Part shown: in pieces, positions 8,001 to 15,530 of the stretch
Position numbering within the stretch: the first letter of the stretch is position 1
How the letters are laid out: every line of letters starts with the position of its first letter
Notes under the pieces: model-generated
What the model was told of the DNA's origin: nothing
Databases searched by the model: none
What the model saw: the letters and a program-made list of their open reading frames with translations, nothing else
Position numbers and translations under genes: made by a program
Origin: SIG565 sp045613385
GTDB lineage: Bacteria > Bacillota > Clostridia > Oscillospirales > Acutalibacteraceae
Direction of reading: 5' to 3'
Length of the DNA stretch: 53,798 nt
NCBI GenBank assembly: GCA_045613385.1
Contig: JAZLAW010000005.1
Coordinates: 1-53,798 of the forward strand

Positions 8001-9937
8001 TTTTTCTCGTCTCCTTTTATTTTCTGCACTTTTTCCCATATTTCAGGAACACTCTGGACTATATCTTTATCGTATTTTTTGAAGGTTTTATCTTGATTAT
8101 ACCTTTTGTTGAACTCACTCTCGACAACGTCTAAATTATCCCAATCGGTAATGCACGAATGCAGCATCGATTCATCGTCACGGTTTTTGCCTGTAATATC
8201 CGCGAACCTGAACATTTCTTTGATATCTGCGGATTGATAACCTTCACTTAACATAAATGCGTTCCATCTGTCGTGCTCATTTCTTGCTAAGCGTTCCTTT
8301 AAGTCTTTGTTGTTTTTAAGACATTTTTTGTAAATTTTTATGTTTTCATCGGTCAGGTTGTTTTCGGCAGTAACAGGTATTTCCTTGCACATACATAATT
8401 TAGCAGGGATATGTAAAGCTGTCGCCATTGATGAACGGCGGTCGTATTCACTTGTAACAAACTTTTTATATTCGTTATCATATGCTTCGTCGCCTTTGTT
8501 CGTTTTAAGAATACCGCTATATGCCAAATCAACCGCAAAAGCCAGGTTTTCAAGTTCGGTGTTAAATAGTGTTTCATCTGAAAAAATTGAGTCGGTTGTT
8601 CCAAAAAGATGAACGCAACGCTCACTTAAGAACTCGGCATTATCAAAAAACGGATTTGACTTTACCTGCGACCGTACACGAGCAAAAATCTCGGGCATCT
8701 GGTCGTTTTTAAAATCTCTGGCTCTTCTGTAAATCTTATAAATTTCTTCCGCCGCAATTAAATTAAGTTGGTCAGAACCCAAAGCGGCAACAATATATGT
8801 TGCATCCAGACTGTTTTTCTTCTTTAAGAGTTGCTCTTTGAAGGAAATTGAGTCAACGTCTGCCTTTATAAACTCAATAGTTTTATTGTCCTTCAGACCG
8901 GGACAATCTTTATAGAACTCGCCTTGTATATTTTCGGCATTTTTGTCATAAACTCTGATTTTAAGTTTATAGCCATCAATTTGTCCTGCCCAATATACAG
9001 TTTTGAGCATTCTCATTCCCGTTCTGCCGCAACCGATTATAGCGACCGAAATATTTTTACTTCCCTTTGTGTTATAAAGCGGATGGGTATATATCAAATG
9101 ATTGCAGAAAAAAGCAATTTCATCAATACAACGAAGTTCTAAATTTGAATTTATGTCTTTCTTCGTTTTAAGTACACTTTCCAAAAACTTAACGTTTGTA
9201 CCGCTTTCAACAAAAGCATTAATAATTACTTTTGTCTTTTTTACCTTTGCATTTTTAGTAATAATCGCTTCGGCTAACTGGATATTTTTATCTTCGTTTT
9301 CCGATATTGCAAGGAACTCATACTCTCTAAAACGCCTACGGATTTTTATATCCTGGCATTCTTTATAAAAGGTAATACCGCCGAGTTCACGGGCCTTGGT
9401 AATAAGCTCTTTATCGGCTTTTTTGGCAAGACAAAAAACCAACGTCTTGCTGCCTTTCTTTTTCTTTATTCCTTTAGCGAGTGCTATTGAATTTTCGTTT
9501 ATTTCCGAAAAAACATAACATTTTTTCGAGAATTTGAATCCGAAACGTATTTTCTCCCCTGTATCGCCTATAAACGAAAGCAATAAACTTGAAGCCAAAA
9601 TCGGTGCCAATACAAACGAAACATAATTAAGCGCTATGTAAACAGTTTTCACAACACCGGCGAGCGCTATTGTTTCAATCTGTGCTATATCCTGTCTGCC
9701 GCCGAGCGTTTTAAAACTGTAAAGTAAAGAAGAAAGCACGATATATAACGGCTTTATCACTATTTCTTTACCTTCTTTAATCCATTCGGTAGGTAACACC
9801 ATAAAGAACGTAGAAAAGAAAACGCCAAGCAGTATACATGAAGTGCAAACGCTAACATTATTACGGTTTTTAATGGCAGATATAGCCGCAATTATCAATA
9901 TAACCAGTGCAAAACCAATACTTATAAATTCAAACAT
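7946..9937 (-). CDS. Membrane protein with two TrkA/RCK-like Rossmann domains and a C-terminal RyR-like domain
   Basis: A 663-residue protein. Residues 1-125 hold about four hydrophobic segments (4-22, 30-48, 58-74, 90-122). A first Rossmann-like domain (about 138-280) lacks a clear GxGxxG. A second (about 296-450) has the dinucleotide-binding GCGRTG at 302-307 preceded by SVAII. A C-terminal region (about 550-635) has ARNEHDRWNAF, MLHSCITDWD and spacing that match the RyR fold. The architecture resembles an ion channel or transporter gated by cytosolic nucleotide-binding domains, but the membrane part carries no recognisable K+ selectivity filter. It starts 14 bp after the TIR-MORN stop and overlaps the RyR gene. 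Function is unknown; a membrane effector gated by NAD-type ligands is a hypothesis. Confidence 0.8.
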   Translation of the reverse strand: MFEFISIGFALVILIIAAISAIKNRNNVSVCTSCILLGVFFSTFFMVLPTEWIKEGKEIVIKPLYIVLSSLLYSFKTLGGRQDIAQIETIALAGVVKTVYIALNYVSFVLAPILASSLLLSFIGDTGEKIRFGFKFSKKCYVFSEINENSIALAKGIKKKKGSKTLVFCLAKKADKELITKARELGGITFYKECQDIKIRRRFREYEFLAISENEDKNIQLAEAIITKNAKVKKTKVIINAFVESGTNVKFLESVLKTKKDINSNLELRCIDEIAFFCNHLIYTHPLYNTKGSKNISVAIIGCGRTGMRMLKTVYWAGQIDGYKLKIRVYDKNAENIQGEFYKDCPGLKDNKTIEFIKADVDSISFKEQLLKKKNSLDATYIVAALGSDQLNLIAAEEIYKIYRRARDFKNDQMPEIFARVRSQVKSNPFFDNAEFLSERCVHLFGTTDSIFSDETLFNTELENLAFAVDLAYSGILKTNKGDEAYDNEYKKFVTSEYDRRSSMATALHIPAKLCMCKEIPVTAENNLTDENIKIYKKCLKNNKDLKERLARNEHDRWNAFMLSEGYQSADIKEMFRFADITGKNRDDESMLHSCITDWDNLDVVESEFNKRYNQDKTFKKYDKDIVQSVPEIWEKVQKIKGDEKKCINLLRLIQKMFKSQKN

Positions 9938-9951
9938 TTTTCTTTTCCCCT

Positions 9952-12900
9952 TTACTTAAGTCTCAATATTGCTATGCTTAATGCAGGTAATTTATCAAAC
10001 ATCTCGCGGTCAAGCATAACGCCATCGGCAACAGTTGTCGTTTTACCATCAGGAAAGGTAACGGTGCCGCAAATGAAATTATCTTTTTCGAACGTTCCGG
10101 CAAACACAATTCCATTCATTTCGGTAAAAACACCTTCGCCATCAAAGCAATCATCAAGCCATCCGCCTTCATATCTGATGCCGTCGATATACACTTGAAC
10201 TCCCTGTCCTGAGCGTTTGCCCCTTACCCAGTCTCCGTTATACTCGCCCATAGAATCTACGAGTTTGCCTTTGCCGTGATAAAGTCCTTTTTCTCTTTCA
10301 CCTTCGTACTTCGGTAAATTCTCGCTGAGTTTGAAAATCCAAGAAAAGTACTTGCTTTTTGAAAAATCATAACTTCCGTTTTTCCAGTAACCTTTTTTAC
10401 TCTTTTCTCTGAAAATACCGGGGCGGTAATATGTGCCTTCTCCATTAAAGGTATCATTTTCCCATTCACCTTCATAACGGATGCCGCTAACATAACTTGC
10501 AACTCCGTAACCGCATTTTTTACCTTTATTCCAGTTGCCTTCATATTTTCTTAAAAAGCTACCATCATCTCCGCAGGTAAGTACGCCAAAACCGTCAAAC
10601 TCACCATCGGTCCAGTTACCTTCGTATGCCGAACCATCTTTGTACACCAGTACACCAAAACCGCTTGAAATGTTATTTATGAACTCGCCTTCATAATAAT
10701 CCCATTCTTCATTTTCGGCATATGTGTATTTACCTTTACCGCTTTGTTTTCCGGCTTTTGTCTCTCCGTTATACACACGACCATTGTTGTATTTTATTGT
10801 GCCAAAGCCATCCCACTCATCACCGTCTTTCCAGGTGCCTTCCCATTTTGAGCCATCTTTGTAATACAAAACACCAAAGCCGTTTTTTCTGTCATTTTTC
10901 CATTCGCCCTCATAGTAATCTCTGTTATCACTTTCTTTATAGGTCATTTTCCCCTGACCGTTATATTCTCCATCTGCCCACTGCCCTTCGTAGCTGTCGC
11001 CATCCTTGAAGCACATTACACCAAAGCCGTTTTTCTTGTCGTTCTTCCACTCACCGTCATAGTAATCTATGCTGGATTCTTGATTATAAATCATTTTTCC
11101 TTTTCCGTGGTAACTATCATCTAACCATTCGCCTTCATATATCTGGCCGCTCTTAAACTTTAATATACCGTAACCGCTTCTTTGGTCGTTAATCCAGTCG
11201 CCATCATAATAATCCATATTTGATGTCGGTGCATAGATGTTTTTACCTTTTCCTTGTCTGGTGTCCTGCCATTCGCCGATATATGTTTCGCCGCTCTTAA
11301 ATCTGAATGTGCCCATTCCGCTTTTCTTATCTTTTTTCCATTCGCCATCATAGTAATCGAACTTTGAACCTTCAGAATATACGAGTTTGCCTTTGCCGTG
11401 ATAATCGCCATTCAACCATTCACCAACATATGTTTCGCCATCTTTAAACCTGAAGGTGCCAAAACCGGTTTTATTGTCTTCAACCCACTCGCCATCGTAA
11501 TAATCCCATTTTTCATCCGGAGCATAGGTATATAAGCCTTTTCCTTCAAACTTACCGTTCTTTAATTCACCTAAATAAACCCGACCGCTTTTATATTTTA
11601 TTGTGCCGAAGCCGTCTTTTTTATCACCGTTTTCATATACACCTTCCCATTTTGAACCGTCTTTGTAAACCAAAACACCTTGGCCGTTTTTCTTACCGTT
11701 TTTCCACTCGCCTGTGTAATACGCTCTATTATCACTCTCTTTATAGGTCATTTTTCCCTGACCACAATATGTGTCGTCCTTCCACTGTCCTTCATAGCAG
11801 TCACCGTCTTTAAACTTCATTACACCGTAGCCGTTTTTCTTATCACATTCCCAGGCTCCTTCGTAACACTGGGCATTCGATGATTCGCTATATGTATATT
11901 TACCGTGTCCGTGATACTTATTATCTTTCCACTCACCTTCATAAACTCCGAGTTTTTTGAACTCCATTATGCCGTAGCCTTTTCTTTTGTTGTTTTCCCA
12001 GTCACCTTCGTAATAAAGCTTATCGCTATCTTGGTTAAAGGTAAGTCTGCCTTTGCCGTAATATTTATTATCTTTCCACTCGCCCACATAGTTTTCACCA
12101 TCTTTAAAGCGCATAGTACCGTGGCCGTTTTTCTTACCGTTTTTCCACTCGCCGTCATAATACTCAATATGTGAAGATTCTTCGTAGATAAGTTTGCCTT
12201 TGCCGTCGTATAATGTATCCTTCCATTCACCGCTGTATACCGAGCCGTCACGGTATTTCATTACGCCGTAACCGTCAAACTCGCCTTTTTTCCATTCACC
12301 ATCATAGGAAAGCCACTTTTCTCCTTCGGGATAGGTAAATAAGCCCTTGCCGTCGTGTTTGCCATCCTTAAGACCGCCAAGATAAACTCTGCCATTGTTA
12401 TATTTTATGGTGCCAAAACCCCCTGTTTTCTCTCCGCGTACCCATTCACCTTCCCATTTAGAGCCATCTTTATAAACCACAATGCCGTGGCCCATCTGCT
12501 TATTATTAAGCCATTCGCCTTCGTAATAATCTTCGGCTTTTTCGCGTGGGTATATAAGTTTACCGTTGCCGTGCTTTTCGCCTGCAATCATATCGCCTTC
12601 ATAGATATAACCGTCACTTTGTGTGTAAATGAGCCGACCGGTTAATTTACCGTCAGTCATATTACCGTCGTAAGAGTCGCCGTTTTTAAACTTAAATATA
12701 CAGTGTCCGTTAGCCTTGTGGGAAACAAACTCGCCCTCCAAATACTCACGGCTATCGCCTTCACTATATATAAGTTTGCCCTTACCGTGATATTTGTTGT
12801 CCTTCCATTCGCCTAAGTATACTTTTCCGTCTTCATATTTGCAAACACCGTAGCCATTACGTTTGCCGCCAAGCATTTCACCGTTGTACTGACCAATTAA

Positions 12901-13515
12901 AGAAGCATCATCGCCCGTAAGGTCAATAACGTTAAAGTTTCTTCTTATCTGAACAAGCAATCGGTCCATATGGTCTTTTGAGCCAAAGGGTATATATGTC
13001 ATTTTATCTCTAAAGACATCTTTAAGTGTTTCCTTTAGGTCGTAGCCCAATTCTTTCTCTGTATCGGTGCCTGTTTCAAAATTATTTTCTATTAACACGG
13101 ACGGCATTTCTTCACTTAAATTAACGCAAAAATAGTTCTTTGCGCCTTCAGCATTTGAAAGCTTTTCGTTTTTGCCAACTGTCGTTAATATTTCTTTATA
13201 AATAGAATCGCTCTTAAAGAAGTTTTCGCTTATGTAAAAGATTACGCCACTGCAGTGTGGGTCGTTAAGCCGTTTAAAAACTTGGGAATCCCAATCAAGT
13301 CCCGCAGTTAATTCATCATCATACCAAAAGCGTACCCCTGAAGCATACATAGTAGCCAAATCGTGATACACCTTTTTATAATCCTTATGAGAATAGCTGA
13401 TGAAAATATAGTTTTGGTGCTCTGCGCATTTAGGTACAGGCACACGTGAACAATCATTTATGCTGACCGACTTTTCCAAACTTTTTTGGTATTTTTTGAC
13501 GTTAAACTCCACCAT
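9952..13515 (-). CDS. TIR-domain protein with about 38 MORN repeats
   Basis: A 1187-residue protein. The ATG at 13515 is preceded by AAAAGGGG at good spacing; the frame stays open 46 codons further upstream without a ribosome binding site. Residues about 36-175 form a TIR domain: the betaA strand YIFISYSHKD, WYDDEL, and SDSIYKEI, whose Glu108 fits the catalytic glutamate position of NAD-cleaving TIRs. Residues about 245-1170 are a continuous MORN array (YEGEWKDNKYHGKGKLIY and similar units), alternating 23- and 26-residue units. One unit near the C-terminal end (SKSKYFSWIFKLSENLPK) is degenerate. MORN arrays form long beta-solenoids for protein or lipid binding. Promoter-proximal gene of a three-gene operon with the RyR-like proteins. 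Confidence 0.9.
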   Translation of the reverse strand: MVEFNVKKYQKSLEKSVSINDCSRVPVPKCAEHQNYIFISYSHKDYKKVYHDLATMYASGVRFWYDDELTAGLDWDSQVFKRLNDPHCSGVIFYISENFFKSDSIYKEILTTVGKNEKLSNAEGAKNYFCVNLSEEMPSVLIENNFETGTDTEKELGYDLKETLKDVFRDKMTYIPFGSKDHMDRLLVQIRRNFNVIDLTGDDASLIGQYNGEMLGGKRNGYGVCKYEDGKVYLGEWKDNKYHGKGKLIYSEGDSREYLEGEFVSHKANGHCIFKFKNGDSYDGNMTDGKLTGRLIYTQSDGYIYEGDMIAGEKHGNGKLIYPREKAEDYYEGEWLNNKQMGHGIVVYKDGSKWEGEWVRGEKTGGFGTIKYNNGRVYLGGLKDGKHDGKGLFTYPEGEKWLSYDGEWKKGEFDGYGVMKYRDGSVYSGEWKDTLYDGKGKLIYEESSHIEYYDGEWKNGKKNGHGTMRFKDGENYVGEWKDNKYYGKGRLTFNQDSDKLYYEGDWENNKRKGYGIMEFKKLGVYEGEWKDNKYHGHGKYTYSESSNAQCYEGAWECDKKNGYGVMKFKDGDCYEGQWKDDTYCGQGKMTYKESDNRAYYTGEWKNGKKNGQGVLVYKDGSKWEGVYENGDKKDGFGTIKYKSGRVYLGELKNGKFEGKGLYTYAPDEKWDYYDGEWVEDNKTGFGTFRFKDGETYVGEWLNGDYHGKGKLVYSEGSKFDYYDGEWKKDKKSGMGTFRFKSGETYIGEWQDTRQGKGKNIYAPTSNMDYYDGDWINDQRSGYGILKFKSGQIYEGEWLDDSYHGKGKMIYNQESSIDYYDGEWKNDKKNGFGVMCFKDGDSYEGQWADGEYNGQGKMTYKESDNRDYYEGEWKNDRKNGFGVLYYKDGSKWEGTWKDGDEWDGFGTIKYNNGRVYNGETKAGKQSGKGKYTYAENEEWDYYEGEFINNISSGFGVLVYKDGSAYEGNWTDGEFDGFGVLTCGDDGSFLRKYEGNWNKGKKCGYGVASYVSGIRYEGEWENDTFNGEGTYYRPGIFREKSKKGYWKNGSYDFSKSKYFSWIFKLSENLPKYEGEREKGLYHGKGKLVDSMGEYNGDWVRGKRSGQGVQVYIDGIRYEGGWLDDCFDGEGVFTEMNGIVFAGTFEKDNFICGTVTFPDGKTTTVADGVMLDREMFDKLPALSIAILRLK

Positions 13516-13550
13516 TTTTTTGACCCCTTTTCCCATAAAACTTTTTCTAT

Positions 13551-13579
13551 ATTGTATCACAGTACACTTTATTTTGCAA
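13551..13579 (-). promoter_or_regulatory. Promoter of the TIR-MORN/RyR operon
   Basis: Minus strand: -35 TTGCAA, 17-nt spacer ending in TGA (extended -10), -10 TACAAT. It lies about 35 bp upstream of the TIR-MORN ATG and downstream of the yebC terminator, so the operon has its own promoter. Confidence 0.7.
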
Positions 13580-13608
13580 ATATACGCAAAAGCTATGTAT
13601 AATACAGT

Positions 13609-13640
13609 AAAAAAGCCAAGTGTCCCAAAAGACACTTGGC
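13609..13640 (-). terminator. Intrinsic terminator of yebC
   Basis: A perfect 10-bp stem GCCAAGTGTC/GACACTTGGC with a 6-nt loop, followed on the minus strand by six T. Confidence 0.92.
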
Positions 13641-13668
13641 CGAAATTTTGCATAATTTTATACTTTGA

Positions 13669-14403
13669 TTAATCTTCGCTTGGCATATCCCAGTTATGCC
13701 AGATTTCCTGTACATCATCGTTCTCTTCGAGTAAATCTATGAGTTTTTCCATCTTTGCCGCCGCTTCTTCATCATCGATAGCGGTAAGTGTCTGCGGTAC
13801 GTAAGCCACTTCTGCAGATAAGAAAGAGTAACCTTTTTCTTCAAGTGCATCGCGAACTGCGCCCATATCATTTGGCTCTGTATCAATAGAGAAAACATCG
13901 CCATCGAATTCAAAGTCAGAAGCACCCGCTTCAAGCGCATCTTCCATAACTTTGTCTTCATCGAGTCCTTCGGCTTCGATAACAATCTGACCGCGTCTGT
14001 CAAACATAAACATTACCGAACCTGACTGGCCCAAGTTTCCGCCGCACTTATCAAAATAGTGGCGCATTTCTCCTGCAGTTCTGTTGCGGTTATCGGTAAG
14101 TGTTTCAACAATTACGGCAACTCCGTTCGGGCCATAGCCTTCGTATACGAGTTCTTCATAGTTTGAGGCATCGCCATCTCCCGCAGCCTTTTTGATAATT
14201 CTTTCTATGTTATCATTTGGTACATTTGCGGCTTTTGCCTTGGCAATGGCATCCTTGAGTTTACTGTTTTCGGCAGGGTTTGCACCGCCCTGTTTTACTA
14301 TTACGGCAATCTCTCTGCCGATTTTAGTAAAAATCTTAGCCTTAGCGGCATCGGTCTTTTCCTTTTTTCTTTTGATATTATTCCATTTAGAATGTCCGGA
14401 CAT
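13669..14403 (-). CDS. yebC: YebC/PmpR family protein
   Basis: A full-length 244-residue member (MSGHSKWNNIKRKKEKTDAAK at the N-terminus, EGYGPNGVAVIVE in the middle). The family was long annotated as a transcriptional regulator. Recent work on YebC and mitochondrial TACO1 places these proteins at the ribosome, where they ease translation of difficult peptides such as proline stretches. The three-domain fold is intact in length. A GGGGAA ribosome binding site precedes the ATG. It lies 50 bp downstream of dusB on the same strand with a possible promoter of its own, and is followed by a strong terminator. Confidence 0.96.
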   Translation of the reverse strand: MSGHSKWNNIKRKKEKTDAAKAKIFTKIGREIAVIVKQGGANPAENSKLKDAIAKAKAANVPNDNIERIIKKAAGDGDASNYEELVYEGYGPNGVAVIVETLTDNRNRTAGEMRHYFDKCGGNLGQSGSVMFMFDRRGQIVIEAEGLDEDKVMEDALEAGASDFEFDGDVFSIDTEPNDMGAVRDALEEKGYSFLSAEVAYVPQTLTAIDDEEAAAKMEKLIDLLEENDDVQEIWHNWDMPSED

Positions 14404-14435
14404 ATAAATTCCCCTTTTTTATTTTAAGCCTTTAT

Positions 14436-14464
14436 ATTTTATCACAAATTTTGTTACTCGGCAA
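14436..14464 (-). promoter_or_regulatory. Possible promoter for yebC
   Basis: Minus strand: weak -35 TTGCCG inside the end of dusB, 17-nt spacer ending in TGA, -10 TAAAAT. Confidence 0.4.
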
Positions 14465-15413
14465 GTATCATTTCGGTGATTTTAATTATATCTTCATAAC
14501 TTGATATTTCACCGCACATTTTACGTATTTTTGAAGCCCCGCGAACACCCTTTATATACCACGCGGTATGCTTTCTCGACTCCATAAGCGCCGTTCGTTC
14601 ACTCTTATATTGCATCATAAGAGATATGTGCTCAAGCAAAACTTCCATTCTTTCTTCGATTGTGGGTTCGGGAATAATAATTCCGTTTTCCATATACTCG
14701 TTTATAGCCCTAAAAACAAACGGATTTCCCATAGCGGCACGACCCACCATAACAAAATCTGCACCCGTCACTTCGTACATATGTTTAGCGCTTTTACCAT
14801 CCGATATGTCACCGTTTGCAATTACGGGGATTTTAACAGAACCTTTAACATCAGCTATTGTTTTATAATCTATACCCGGCGCATACATCTGTTTTCGCGT
14901 CCTGCCGTGCACCGTTATTGCCGCGGCCCCCGCGCTTTCTACCGCTTTGGCTATTTCTACGGCATTTATACTGGTTTCATCCCATCCCGTACGAATTTTT
15001 ACCGTTACGGGTGTTTTTACTGCTTCTACCACTTTTTTTACTATTTTCTCGGCTAATATGGGGTCTTTCAGCAACGCACTGCCGCCACCATTACCCGCCA
15101 CTTTTGGAGCGGGACAACCCATATTTATATCTATAAAATCGGGATTGTGCCTTTCGGCTTCTTTCGCCGCGGCAGCCATTACTTCGGGCTCACTGCCGAA
15201 AAGTTGGGATGCCATAGGCTTTTCCGCTTCAAAACAAGCCAAATAAGAGCCTGATTTTTTATCTCCCAGACTCACACCTTTACTGCTTGTAAGCTCACCT
15301 ACAGTATAGGCGGCGCCAAAGCTTCTGCATATTTCCCGCATCGCTCTGTCGGCAACACCTGCCATAGGCGCCAATGCGGCATAACCGTTAATTTCCTTGT
15401 TACCTATCTTCAT
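14454..15413 (-). CDS. dusB: tRNA-dihydrouridine synthase
   Basis: A 319-residue FMN-dependent enzyme reducing uridine to dihydrouridine in tRNA. The TIM barrel begins with the family motif LAPMAGVADRAMREI. The catalytic cysteine is in DINMGCPAPKV, the FMN/substrate segments include VKIRTGWDE and AITVHGRTRKQMY, and the distal phosphate-binding segment is VIANGDISDG. Length and motifs fit the DusB branch of Gram-positive bacteria. It has a consensus promoter so close to the start codon that the mRNA may be leaderless. It is divergent from polA. Confidence 0.95.
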   Translation of the reverse strand: MKIGNKEINGYAALAPMAGVADRAMREICRSFGAAYTVGELTSSKGVSLGDKKSGSYLACFEAEKPMASQLFGSEPEVMAAAAKEAERHNPDFIDINMGCPAPKVAGNGGGSALLKDPILAEKIVKKVVEAVKTPVTVKIRTGWDETSINAVEIAKAVESAGAAAITVHGRTRKQMYAPGIDYKTIADVKGSVKIPVIANGDISDGKSAKHMYEVTGADFVMVGRAAMGNPFVFRAINEYMENGIIIPEPTIEERMEVLLEHISLMMQYKSERTALMESRKHTAWYIKGVRGASKIRKMCGEISSYEDIIKITEMILAE

Positions 15414-15422
15414 AGCCTAATA

Positions 15423-15451
15423 ATTATATAACCGACATAAGTTCTTGTCAA
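15423..15451 (-). promoter_or_regulatory. Consensus promoter of dusB
   Basis: Minus strand: -35 TTGACA, 17-nt spacer, -10 TATAAT, both perfect. Only 9 nt separate the -10 box from the dusB ATG. Confidence 0.85.
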
Positions 15452-15468
15452 ATTTTTTATAAATTATG

Positions 15469-15497
15469 ATGACAAACCGAATATTATTTGGTATAAT
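15469..15497 (+). promoter_or_regulatory. Promoter of polA
   Basis: -35 ATGACA, 17-nt spacer ending in TGG (extended -10), -10 TATAAT. The predicted leader is about 27 nt, with CGGGGTGA before the ATG. Confidence 0.8.
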
Positions 15498-15530
15498 ATA
15501 TTTTGTATTATTATATATCGGGGTGAAAAA

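Noticed and set aside
10840..12500. Repeat array that looks CRISPR-like at low resolution
   Set aside because: The period is coding (69-78 bp) and in frame with MORN units, without spacers.
10200..12700. Many plus-strand ORFs opposite the MORN gene
   Set aside because: They are antisense shadows created by the regular repeat codons; none has a ribosome binding site or a recognisable domain.
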